A stretch of 64,000 nucleotides of DNA from Hyphomicrobiales bacterium (GTDB lineage: Bacteria; Pseudomonadota; Alphaproteobacteria; Rhizobiales; Rhizobiaceae), in contig UCEY01000009.1 of assembly GCA_900471605.1 (NCBI GenBank), positions 285,559 through 349,558 on the forward strand, read 5' to 3'. Position numbers and translations under genes: made by a program. Under the pieces are notes generated by a model that saw nothing but the letters and a program-made list of their open reading frames with translations, made no database searches and was not told the origin of the DNA. Each line of letters begins with the position of its first letter. Within the stretch, counting starts at the first letter, position 1. Positions 25,859 to 33,817 of the stretch are shown here, one piece after another.

Positions 25859-27280
25859 ATGAGTTTCACCGTCGCCATCGTCGGACGCCCGAATGTCGGC
25901 AAGTCCACGCTTTTCAATCGTCTGGTTGGAAAGAAGCTGGCGCTTGTCGACGACACGCCGGGTGTCACCCGCGACCGCCGGCCGGGCGACGCCAAACTCA
26001 TCGACCTGAAGTTCACGATCATCGATACCGCCGGTCTCGAGGAGGCCGGTCCCGATACACTCGAGGGCCGCATGCGCGCCCAGACGGAGGCGGCGATCGA
26101 CGATGCCGACCTGACGCTGTTCGTGGTCGATGCCAAGTCCGGCCTGACGCCGCTCGACAAGACGTTCGGCGAGCTCCTGCGCCGTAGCGGCAAGCCGGTG
26201 GTTCTCGTCGCCAACAAGTCGGAAGCGCGCGGCTCGGATGCCGGGTTCTACGATGCCTATACGCTCGGCCTCGGCGAGCCGGTGCCGATCTCGGCCGAAC
26301 ACGGCCAGGGGATGATCGACCTGCGCGACGCGATCGTCGGGGCGCTCGGCGAGGAGCGGGCGTTTCCGGAAGACGACGACGAGGCGGAAACCGATATCGA
26401 CGTCCGGGACAGCGATTTTTCGGACGAGGACGAGTCCGAGCCGGAATATGACGAGACCAAGCCGCTGCGCGTCGCCATCATCGGCCGCCCGAATGCCGGC
26501 AAGTCGACGCTGATAAACCGTTTCCTCGGCGAGGACCGGCTGCTGACCGGGCCGGAGGCGGGCATTACCCGCGACAGTATCTCGGTCGAGTGGGACTGGC
26601 GCGGCCGCACCATCAAGATGTTCGACACCGCCGGCATGCGCCGCAAGGCGCGCGTCCAGGAAAAGCTCGAAAAGCTGTCGGTGGCGGATTCGCTCCGGTC
26701 GATCCGGTTCGCCGAGACGGTGGTGATCGTCTTCGACGCGACCATCCCGTTCGAAAAGCAGGACCTGCAGCTCGTGGACCTGGTGCTGCGCGAAGGCCGG
26801 GCCGCCGTGCTCGCCTTCAACAAATGGGACCTGGTCGAGGACACGCAGGCGGTGCTGGCCGATCTGCGCGAAAAGACCGAGCGCCTGCTGCCGCAGGCGC
26901 GCGGGCTTCGCGCCGTGCCGATCTCCGGCCAGACGGGCTACGGGCTCGACAAGCTGATGCAGAACATCATCGACACCGACCGGGTGTGGAACAAGCGTAT
27001 CTCGACCGCAAGGCTCAATCGCTGGCTCGACAGCGTGCAGACCCAGCATCCGCCACCGGCGGTATCGGGCCGCCGCCTCAAGCTCAAATACATGACCCAG
27101 GTGAAATCCCGTCCGCCGGCCTTCATGGTGTCCTGCACCAGGCCCGACGCGCTGCCGGAAAGTTATGTCCGTTACCTGATCAACGGGTTGCGGACGGATT
27201 TCGACATTCCGGGCGTGCCGATCCGCATGCATTTCAAGGCGGGCGAAAACCCGTTCGAGGGGCGCAAGAAGAAGCGGTAG
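25859..27280 (+). CDS. der: Ribosome biogenesis GTPase Der (EngA)
   Basis: Essential double GTPase for 50S ribosomal subunit assembly (473 aa). Two G domains are visible: G1 GRPNVGKST near 9-17 with DTPGVTRD and NKSE, and a second G1 GRPNAGKST near 210 with [11 protein letters not shown] and NKWD. A very acidic linker ([14 protein letters not shown]...[12 protein letters not shown]) joins them, and a C-terminal KH-like domain follows ([21 protein letters not shown]). Ends with a basic GRKKKR tail. Downstream of the YfgM-like gene. Confidence 0.97.
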   Translation: MSFTVAIVGRPNVGKSTLFNRLVGKKLALVDDTPGVTRDRRPGDAKLIDLKFTIIDTAGLEEAGPDTLEGRMRAQTEAAIDDADLTLFVVDAKSGLTPLDKTFGELLRRSGKPVVLVANKSEARGSDAGFYDAYTLGLGEPVPISAEHGQGMIDLRDAIVGALGEERAFPEDDDEAETDIDVRDSDFSDEDESEPEYDETKPLRVAIIGRPNAGKSTLINRFLGEDRLLTGPEAGITRDSISVEWDWRGRTIKMFDTAGMRRKARVQEKLEKLSVADSLRSIRFAETVVIVFDATIPFEKQDLQLVDLVLREGRAAVLAFNKWDLVEDTQAVLADLREKTERLLPQARGLRAVPISGQTGYGLDKLMQNIIDTDRVWNKRISTARLNRWLDSVQTQHPPPAVSGRRLKLKYMTQVKSRPPAFMVSCTRPDALPESYVRYLINGLRTDFDIPGVPIRMHFKAGENPFEGRKKKR

Positions 27281-27322
27281 GAGTTTCGGGACTGCGTCTC
27301 TTTTGGATGGCGCTTGGGGCTG

Positions 27323-27513
27323 CCCCTCATCCGGTTGCCGCCACCTTCTCCCCGTTTGACGGGGAGAAGGATGCAAGCCGCAAGCTCTCGGTTCCAACCG
27401 CTGCTTCGGATTGCGGCCGTCGTTTTGCAGCGGTGAGGTTAGCGGGAGCGGTGCGGCATCGTTTCCTTCTCCCCGTCAAAACGGGGAGAAGGTGGCGGCA
27501 GCCGGATGAGGGG
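27323..27513. repeat. RIME-like intergenic mosaic element, copy C (two inverted modules)
   Basis: Two copies of the same hairpin module in opposite orientation, about 85 bases apart. The left copy (about 27323-27371) starts CCCCTCATCCGG and contains CTTCTCCCCG / CGGGGAGAAG; the right copy (about 27462-27513) ends CCGGATGAGGGG. The modules pair over about 50 bases, so the transcript could fold into one long hairpin. The GCGGGGAGAG module of copies A and B is absent. It separates der from the convergent glycosyltransferase gene. Confidence 0.85.
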
Positions 27514-27548
27514 CAGCCCTGAGCCAGCAACCGCGAGAGGGTTTGCGC

Positions 27549-28610
27549 CTACACCGCCGAAGGCCGGATTCCGCCGCGCGGTGCCGGCAGTTTCGGTTTG
27601 CCCTGGGCGATCATCACGTTGTTCAGGAACTGCTTCGACGCCGCTTCCCAGGTGAACTTGCGGGCAAGCGTCCGGGCGTTTTCGCGCGAGCAGTTCAGCG
27701 CCGCAAGGCATGCTTCGCGCAGATCTTCGCTCAGCGCGCCGGCGCCGGAACCCTCCTCGATGATGTCGATCGGGCCGGTGACCGGGTAGGCGGCGACGGG
27801 GACGCCGCTCGCGAGCGCTTCCAGGATCGTGTTGCCGAAGGTGTCGGTCTTCGACGGGAAGACGAAGACGTCGGCCTGGGCATAGGCGCGGGCGAGATCG
27901 TCGCCGGTCTTCATGCCGGTGAACAGCACGTTCGGATACCGTCTCTGCAGATCGGCGCGGGCCGGGCCGTCGCCGACCACGACCTTGGAGCCGGGAAGAT
28001 CGAGATCGAGGAAGGCGGGCAGGTTCTTTTCCACCGCGACGCGGCCGACGGTCATGAAGATCGGGCGCGGCAGGTCGAATGGCCGCTCGTCGAGATCCAT
28101 CGGGTGAAACATGGTCTGGTCGATGCCGCGGCTCCAGCGCAGCAGGTTCTTCAGGCCGAGCTTCGACAGTTCGCGCTCGAGGCTTGCGGTCGCCACCATG
28201 CAGCCGTTGCCGGCATTGTGGAACCAGCGCACGAAGGCGTGCAGCCAGCGGACCGGGATGGGGAAACGGGCCGACACATATTCCGGAAAACGGGTGTGGT
28301 AGCTGGTCGAGAACGGGATGTGGTTCTTAAGGCACCAGCGGCGGGCAAGCAGGCCGAGCGGGCCTTCGGTGGCGATGTGCACGGCGGTCGGCATCGACGC
28401 CTCGATGGCGGTGGCGACCTGCCAGGACGTGGCGACCGAGAGGCGGATTTCCGGATAGGTGGGGCAGGGGACGCTGGTGAAATCCTGCGGCGTCACCATG
28501 GTCACGTCGACGCCCATCCGGGCGAGTTCGCGGTTGGTATTCTCGATCGAACGGACGACGCCGTTCACCTGAGGGTACCAGGCATCCGTCACGATGGTTA
28601 TTCTTGTCAT
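27549..28610 (-). CDS. Group 1 (GT4) glycosyltransferase
   Basis: A 353-aa GT-B-fold transferase. TDAWYPQVNGVVRSIENT at residues 8-25 is the N-terminal Gly loop, FSTSYHTRFPEYV lies near 98, VGRVAVEKNLPAFLDL near 207 is the nucleotide-sugar entry site, and SKTDTFGNTILEALASGVPVAAY near 276 is the EX7E-type motif. It resembles enzymes adding glucose or glucuronate to diacylglycerol during phosphate starvation, such as Agrobacterium Agt, but the match is from memory. A PHO-box-like sequence 79 bases upstream fits that idea. Confidence 0.88.
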   Translation of the reverse strand: MTRITIVTDAWYPQVNGVVRSIENTNRELARMGVDVTMVTPQDFTSVPCPTYPEIRLSVATSWQVATAIEASMPTAVHIATEGPLGLLARRWCLKNHIPFSTSYHTRFPEYVSARFPIPVRWLHAFVRWFHNAGNGCMVATASLERELSKLGLKNLLRWSRGIDQTMFHPMDLDERPFDLPRPIFMTVGRVAVEKNLPAFLDLDLPGSKVVVGDGPARADLQRRYPNVLFTGMKTGDDLARAYAQADVFVFPSKTDTFGNTILEALASGVPVAAYPVTGPIDIIEEGSGAGALSEDLREACLAALNCSRENARTLARKFTWEAASKQFLNNVMIAQGKPKLPAPRGGIRPSAV

Positions 28611-28688
28611 GAAAGGCCGAACCCGGTTGCCGCTCCATCCACGACTCGCGTGTGACGGAGCGTTTTCAGCCCTCTATCGCCAAGGATT

Positions 28689-28706
28689 GTAACAGAGTGA
28701 TGAAGG
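28689..28706 (-). promoter_or_regulatory. PHO-box-like site upstream of the glycosyltransferase gene
   Basis: On the minus strand: CCTTCAT-CACT-CTGTTAC, two 7-base direct repeats 11 bases apart. Compared with CTGTCAT-N4-CTGTCA(C/T), five of seven and six of seven positions agree. It lies about 79 bases before the glycosyltransferase start. Confidence 0.4.
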
Positions 28707-28732
28707 AGGCATGTCGGCCGTGCCGCCGGTCC

Positions 28733-29653
28733 TTACCCCGGCAGCAATGCCGGGCTGATCAGTGCGCCGTGGTGGCCGATGACGACCGAGGCGACCGAGG
28801 CGCCGTAGGCGGCCGCCTGTGCCGGCGGGGTGCCGCGGACGAGGCGGGACAGGAAGGCGCCGTTAAAGCTGTCGCCGGCGCTGGTGGTATCGACAACCTG
28901 GGTTGTTCTGACCGATGGGACGTGGACGGCGCCGGTGTCGCCGAAACTCAGCGTCGCGCCGTCTGCACCGTTCTTGACGACCACGTTCTCGACGCCGAGC
29001 GCGCGGTAGCGGGCGATCGTGTCTGCGACCGTCACGTCGCCGAAATGGGTGGTCTCGTCGTCGAAGCTCGGCAGCACGAGGGAGGCGGCACGGGCGCCGG
29101 CCTCGATCGTCTTCAGCATGTAATCCCTGTTCGGCCAGAGGCGGGGGCGGATGTTCGGGTCGAAGGCGACCGTCTTGCCGGAAGCCTTGGCGCGGCGCAG
29201 TTCCGACAGCAGCGTCTCGACCGCTTCGGGGCCAAGGATGCCGAGCGTGATGCCGGAGAAATAGAGGATGTCGGCGGATTCGATCGCTGAGCGCAGATGA
29301 TCCGCATCGTCGGCGAGCTTCTTTGCGGCGGCGGTGTCGCGCCAGTAGCTGAAGGTGCGTTCGCCATTCTTCAGCGTGATCAGATAGAGGCCGGGCGTCT
29401 TGCCCTCGATGCGGCGGATGAAGCTCGTGCCGATGCCGGCATCCCTCATCATCGACAGCATTTCGCCCGACAGCGGATCGTCGCCGACCGTTGTGAAATA
29501 GTCCACCGACCATTCGGCCGGCAGGCAGGCGCGGGCATACCAGGCGGTGTTGAACGTATCGCCGGCAAAGCCCTTGCGCAGCAGGCCTTCGCCCGCCTGC
29601 GACAGCTCCACCATGCACTCGCCGATCGAAAGAAGCCGTCCGCCCAATTGCAT
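28733..29653 (-). CDS. kdgK: 2-dehydro-3-deoxygluconokinase
   Basis: PfkB-family sugar kinase (306 aa) phosphorylating 2-keto-3-deoxygluconate for the Entner-Doudoroff-type breakdown of uronates. GECMVELSQ and FAGDTFNTAWYAR at the N-terminus, FSYWRDTAAAKKL near 101-113 (characteristic of KDG kinases), and the C-terminal DTTSAGDSFNGAFLSR with the catalytic Asp. GGGAGGG directly abuts the ATG at 29653, so a TTG six bases downstream is a realistic alternative start. It is divergent from the alpha-glucosidase gene. Confidence 0.93.
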   Translation of the reverse strand: MQLGGRLLSIGECMVELSQAGEGLLRKGFAGDTFNTAWYARACLPAEWSVDYFTTVGDDPLSGEMLSMMRDAGIGTSFIRRIEGKTPGLYLITLKNGERTFSYWRDTAAAKKLADDADHLRSAIESADILYFSGITLGILGPEAVETLLSELRRAKASGKTVAFDPNIRPRLWPNRDYMLKTIEAGARAASLVLPSFDDETTHFGDVTVADTIARYRALGVENVVVKNGADGATLSFGDTGAVHVPSVRTTQVVDTTSAGDSFNGAFLSRLVRGTPPAQAAAYGASVASVVIGHHGALISPALLPG

Positions 29654-29802
29654 CCCTCCCGTATTTTGAAACTCGCATAGGCCGAAGTTTCCGCCGTGGC
29701 AAGAGAGCGGTTCGGCAACTTCGCAGAGCCCTGCTTATGCGTTGTCTTTTGAACGGGGGACACTAGGTTGGGCTGGAACATTTGAGAAAGGAGAGTCGGA
29801 CG

Positions 29803-31452
29803 ATGGCGACACAGGCGGTGAAGGCAGTCGATGCGAACTGGTGGCGCGGCGCGGTGATCTACCAGATCTATCCGCGCTCCTTTCAGGACACGAGCGGCGA
29901 CGGGATCGGCGACATCAAGGGCATTACCGCGCGCCTGCCGCATGTCGCCTCGCTCGGCGTCGATGCGATCTGGCTTTCGCCCTTCTTCACCTCGCCGATG
30001 GCCGACATGGGCTATGACGTGTCCGACTATTGCAATGTCGACCCGATGTTCGGCGCGCTGGCCGATTTCGACGAGATGATGGCGGAAGCCGAGCGGCTGG
30101 GGCTGAAGGTGATCATCGACCAGGTGATTTCCCACACGTCCGACCGGCATCCGTGGTTCGTCGAAAGCCGTTCCAGCCGCACCAATCCGAAGGCCGACTG
30201 GTATGTCTGGGCCGATCCGAAGCCGGACGGCACGGCGCCGACCAACTGGCTGTCGATCTTCGGCGGGCCGGGCTGGGAATGGGACGGGGTGCGCAAGCAA
30301 TATTACATGCACAACTTCCTGATCGCCCAGCCGGACCTCAATTTCCACAACCCCGACGTCCAGAACGCCATGCTGGACACGGTGCGCTTCTGGCTCGATC
30401 GCGGTGTGCACGGTTTCCGGCTCGATACGGTCAACTACTATTTCCACGACAAGCAGCTGCGCAACAATCCGCCGATGGTCTACGACACCGACGGGGCGGG
30501 CATGGAGACGGACACCAATCCCTATTCCATGCAGAACCATCTCTACGACAAGACACAGCCGGAAAATATCGGCTTCCTGAAGCGGCTCCGGGCTCTGCTC
30601 GACAGCTATGACGGCCGTGCGACGGTCGGCGAGGTGGGCGACGGGCCGCGTTCGCTTTCGACGCTGGCGCTCTACACGACCGGCAATGACAAGCTGCACA
30701 TGTGCTACACCTTCGATTTCCTGGGGCCCGCCTTCGACGCGGCTTATATCCGCAAGGTGATGACGACGGTGGCGGACACGGTCACCAACGGCTGGGTCTG
30801 CTGGGCGTTTTCCAACCATGACGTGGTGCGCCATGTGACCCGCTTCGCCGAGTCACCGGCCGAGCAGGATCGCGTCGCGAAACTGTCGATCACGCTGCTT
30901 TCCGTGCTGCGCGGTTCGATTTGCCTCTATCAGGGCGAGGAACTGGGGCTGACCGAAGCGGAACTCTCGTTCGAGGATCTGCGCGATCCCTACGGCATCC
31001 GCTTCTGGCCGGCCTTCAAGGGCCGCGACGGATGCCGCACGCCGATGGTGTGGGAAGCGGGGGAGCCGCATGCGGGCTTCACCGCCGGTTCGAAAACCTG
31101 GCTGCCGGTGCCGGGCGAACATGCAAGCCGCGCCGTCGATGCGCAGGAGGCGCTGCCGGAATCCGTGCTGCACCACTACCGGGCGGCGCTTTCCTTCCGC
31201 AAGGCGCATCCGCCGCTGATCGACGGCGACATGACCTTCCTCGACACCAACCAGGACCTGCTCGCCTTCGTGCGCGAAAAGGGCGGCGAAAAGCTGCTGT
31301 TCGTCTTCAACCTGACCCGCGAGCCGCAAAACTTCACCCTGCCGAAACGGTTCGGTGAAAGCCTGCCGGTCAACCTGCCGGGTTTCGAGTCACGGCTCGA
31401 AAAGGGCGTCGTGAAACTCGACGCGCTCGACGTGTTCTGCGCGAGGGTGTGA
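29803..31452 (+). CDS. Alpha-glucosidase (GH13)
   Basis: A 549-aa glycoside hydrolase family 13 enzyme hydrolysing alpha-glucosides such as sucrose, maltose or trehalose-related sugars. WWRGAVIYQIYPRSFQD opens the barrel, DQVISHTSDRHPWF holds the calcium-site/H region, GFRLDTVN the nucleophile Asp, TVGEVGD the acid Glu and FSNHDVVRH the third Asp. No signal peptide, so it acts in the cytoplasm. In rhizobia aglA usually sits in an agl ABC-transporter operon; here it stands alone. Start at 29803 is behind AAAGGAG. Confidence 0.95.
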   Translation: MATQAVKAVDANWWRGAVIYQIYPRSFQDTSGDGIGDIKGITARLPHVASLGVDAIWLSPFFTSPMADMGYDVSDYCNVDPMFGALADFDEMMAEAERLGLKVIIDQVISHTSDRHPWFVESRSSRTNPKADWYVWADPKPDGTAPTNWLSIFGGPGWEWDGVRKQYYMHNFLIAQPDLNFHNPDVQNAMLDTVRFWLDRGVHGFRLDTVNYYFHDKQLRNNPPMVYDTDGAGMETDTNPYSMQNHLYDKTQPENIGFLKRLRALLDSYDGRATVGEVGDGPRSLSTLALYTTGNDKLHMCYTFDFLGPAFDAAYIRKVMTTVADTVTNGWVCWAFSNHDVVRHVTRFAESPAEQDRVAKLSITLLSVLRGSICLYQGEELGLTEAELSFEDLRDPYGIRFWPAFKGRDGCRTPMVWEAGEPHAGFTAGSKTWLPVPGEHASRAVDAQEALPESVLHHYRAALSFRKAHPPLIDGDMTFLDTNQDLLAFVREKGGEKLLFVFNLTREPQNFTLPKRFGESLPVNLPGFESRLEKGVVKLDALDVFCARV

Positions 31453-31470
31453 GGGCGTCGGGCTTGAGGA

Positions 31471-32373
31471 TCACGCCTCGGCGTAGCGGGCGGGCTCGCT
31501 CCTGAGCCGCGTCGCGTCCTGGATCGGCGGAGCGCCGAACAGGCGGCGGTATTCGCGGCTGAACTGCGAGGGGCTGTCATAACCGACCTGATGGGCGGCG
31601 GTCGCGGCATCCATGGCATTGCCGAGGATGAGGCGCCGGGCTTCCTGCAGGCGCAGCTGCTTCTGATATTGCAGCGGGCTCATTGCGGTCACCTCGCGAA
31701 AATGCTGATGCAGCGACGACGTGCTCATGCGCGCCTCGACCGCGACCTGCTCGATCGAAAAGGGCGCGGAAAAGTTCTGGCGGATCCAGGAAATCGCCCG
31801 GTTGACCTGCTGCAGCCGGTTTTCTGGCGCGAGAATCTGGCGGATCATCTCGGCCTGGTCGCCGCGCAGCAGCCGGAACATCAGTTCCCGCTCGATCAGC
31901 GGTGCGAGAAAGGCAATCTCGTCCGGGCGGTCGAGAAGCTGGGTGAGGCGAAGCGCGGCATCGAGGAATTCCGGGGTGGTCCGGCTGAGGCCGATGCATT
32001 TCTTGCGCATGGCCGGCTGGCCGGACGCAGTCGGCATGTCGATCAGCATCTCGGTCAACAGTTTCAGGTCGAGATCGAGACGAAGGCAGAGATAAGGCTC
32101 TTCCTGCGTCGCCTCGATAACCTGGCCGGTGATGGGCATGTCGACCGAGACGACCAGATACTGGCCGGGGGTGTAACGAAAGATCTCGTCGGCAAGCATG
32201 ACCTGCTTTGCGCCTTGCGCGATGATGCAGACCGCCGGCTGGTGGAGAACGTGCAGCGGCTCGGTCGGCGTCGACATGCGGATCACCGAAAGGCGCGGGA
32301 TCGCGGTTTCGAACACGCCATCCTCATCGGTGTTTTGTGCAATCAGCCGGGCGATCTGATCGAGTTTTTCCAT
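31471..32373 (-). CDS. AraC-family transcriptional regulator (AraC_N type)
   Basis: A 300-aa regulator. Residues about 20-190 form an AraC_N sensing domain (LHVLHQPAVCIIAQGAKQVMLADEIFRYTPGQYLVVSVDMPITG). The C-terminal domain has two helix-turn-helix motifs (SIEQVAVEARMSTSSLHQHFREVTAMSP and DAATAAHQVGYDSPSQFSREYRRLFG). It is divergent from a short ORF and an Atu4866-family gene 210 bases away, which are its likely targets; AraC_N regulators are typically next to small redox or detoxification genes. Confidence 0.94.
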   Translation of the reverse strand: MEKLDQIARLIAQNTDEDGVFETAIPRLSVIRMSTPTEPLHVLHQPAVCIIAQGAKQVMLADEIFRYTPGQYLVVSVDMPITGQVIEATQEEPYLCLRLDLDLKLLTEMLIDMPTASGQPAMRKKCIGLSRTTPEFLDAALRLTQLLDRPDEIAFLAPLIERELMFRLLRGDQAEMIRQILAPENRLQQVNRAISWIRQNFSAPFSIEQVAVEARMSTSSLHQHFREVTAMSPLQYQKQLRLQEARRLILGNAMDAATAAHQVGYDSPSQFSREYRRLFGAPPIQDATRLRSEPARYAEA

Positions 32374-32583
32374 CCTGGGTCTCGTTTGAAAGTGCGAATG
32401 CGATGAAAATCGGCATGTCTGTGCGATGTGATGTGGTCATCATATGGTGGTGCCGCCGGCCATTTCAAATGCGCTTCGGAGGATTGTGCAATCATGCCGG
32501 AGGACTGGTCTACCGCTCATTCCCCGCTTTCGACCATATTCGGCTCGTCCGATCGAACCAGCCCGGACAAAATGGAGATGGTG

Positions 32584-32721
32584 ATGAGCAACTTCCAGCG
32601 CTTACTTGAAAGCCCCTTCCATTGGGCCGTCGATGTCGCCGGCGGATTCCTCAAGCGGTCCCGCGGCACGCAACGCAGCCGCCGCGAGCGGATGGCGAGG
32701 CGGGATTACCTCAATGGCTGA
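32584..32721 (+). CDS. Short basic ORF coupled to the Atu4866-family gene
   Basis: A 45-aa ORF: MSNFQRLLESPFHWAVDVAG then a strongly basic end (RSRGTQRSRRERMARR). GGAG lies about eight bases upstream, and its last eight bases overlap the start of the Atu4866-family gene (ATGGCTGA), which suggests translational coupling. No family recognised. Either a genuine small protein or a leader ORF controlling the next gene. Confidence 0.45.
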   Translation: MSNFQRLLESPFHWAVDVAGGFLKRSRGTQRSRRERMARRDYLNG

Positions 32722-33058
32722 CCGATCTTTCCGGGCGACTCTGGCGCTCGCCGCATGTGCCACAGCCTTCGTCGCGAGCGTCACGGCATTCGGCCACGAT
32801 ATCAGGGAACAGGAGAAGATGATGACCGAACATCCGTATGCCGGAATGTGGGTGACCGACGACAACCACATCCGCCACGAACTGCTGCCGAACGGCCGCT
32901 ACGTGGAAGCGCGCGGCACCCGTGAGAAGGCCTATGAGGGCCGCTACTGGGTGACCGGCGACCATATCGACTACAAGGACGACACCGGGTTTACCGCGGA
33001 TGGGGATTTCCGCGACGGCGTGCTCTATCACGGGGGAATGGTGTTGAGGCGCAGGTGA
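32714..33058 (+). CDS. Atu4866-family protein
   Basis: A 114-aa protein whose residues 39-114 match the Atu4866 family: HPYAGMWVTDDNHIRHEL, NGRYVEARG, GRYWVTGDHIDYKDDTGF and ADGDFRDGVLYHGGMVL, a small lipocalin-like beta fold known from an Agrobacterium structure of unknown function. The N-terminal 28 residues form a likely signal peptide (ATLALAACATAFVASVTAFG), which would place it in the periplasm. Such genes commonly sit beside AraC_N regulators, as here. Confidence 0.88.
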   Translation: MADRSFRATLALAACATAFVASVTAFGHDIREQEKMMTEHPYAGMWVTDDNHIRHELLPNGRYVEARGTREKAYEGRYWVTGDHIDYKDDTGFTADGDFRDGVLYHGGMVLRRR

Positions 33059-33101
33059 GGCGAGGCGGCATTGAAACATCCCATGGGATGTATTATGGTC
33101 A

Positions 33102-33533
33102 ATGTCGATGAAACGGCTCGTGCTCGATACCAATGTTCTGGCTGCCGGTTACCGAAGTCGCGGTGGAGCGTCCTTCGCTATTCTGCAATTAATAGGCTCG
33201 CTGCAAATCAGGCCTCTTGTCACAGTGGCCTTGTTTCTCGAATACGAAGCGGTTCTCAAAAGAACTGAACATATAGACGCTCATGGAATGGCGTTGGCTG
33301 ATATCGACCGGGCTCTTGCGGGTTTTCTGACGCTGGCAGAGCCTGTCGACGTTCATTATCAATGGCGCCCGCAGCTTTCGGACGCAAAGGACGAAATGGT
33401 GCTTGAGGCGGCACTCAACGGCCGAGCTGAGGCATTGATAACGCACAATGTTCGAGATTTCGATCAGGCAAAGAAGCCATTCGGAATTCGAATACTAAGA
33501 CCCAGCGAATTGCTGGAGGAGCTCAGGACATGA
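33102..33533 (+). CDS. PIN-domain ribonuclease toxin
   Basis: A 143-aa PIN-domain protein of the 'putative toxin-antitoxin toxin, PIN family' group. Acidic active-site residues are visible: LDTNVL at the N-terminus, E in LFLEYEAVL, D/E in SDAKDEMVLEAAL, and THNVRDFD near the C-terminus. It probably cleaves RNA. A second ATG at 33108 is equally possible. It overlaps the antitoxin by four bases, toxin first. GC is visibly lower than the flanking genes, suggesting horizontal acquisition. Confidence 0.87.
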   Translation: MSMKRLVLDTNVLAAGYRSRGGASFAILQLIGSLQIRPLVTVALFLEYEAVLKRTEHIDAHGMALADIDRALAGFLTLAEPVDVHYQWRPQLSDAKDEMVLEAALNGRAEALITHNVRDFDQAKKPFGIRILRPSELLEELRT

Positions 33534-33811
33534 GTACAAACACATATCCGTTGAAACTTCCTGCTTCAATCAAGGCAGCCGCTACGCGGCTGGCGAAAGA
33601 GGACGGCGTATCCTTGAATCAATGGATCGCGTCAGCAGTTGCTCAGAAAATCGGAGCGGTTGAGACCGCTGCGGAGTTTCTAAAAAAACGCGCTGGCAAT
33701 GCGACGCGAGAGGATTTCCTTAACTCGCTCGAAAATGTTCCCGACAATCCGCCCATGGAAGGCGATGAGCTTCCCGAGGGCTGGATGAAAGCAAAAGGCT
33801 ATCAGAAGTAG
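33530..33811 (+). CDS. Antitoxin partner of the PIN toxin (HicB-like RHH)
   Basis: A 93-aa protein with LKLPASIKAAATRLAKEDGVSLNQWIASAVAQKIG, a ribbon-helix-helix DNA-binding segment at about residues 8-43, followed by an acidic tail (NVPDNPPMEGDELPEG) suited to toxin binding. It overlaps the toxin stop by ATGA, so the pair is coupled. Lower GC than its surroundings, like the toxin. Confidence 0.85.
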   Translation: MSTNTYPLKLPASIKAAATRLAKEDGVSLNQWIASAVAQKIGAVETAAEFLKKRAGNATREDFLNSLENVPDNPPMEGDELPEGWMKAKGYQK

Positions 33812-33817
33812 GTTTGC

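Noticed and set aside
25691..27397. 568-codon minus-strand frame opposite der
   Set aside because: Shadow of der; it also runs through the RIME-like repeat.
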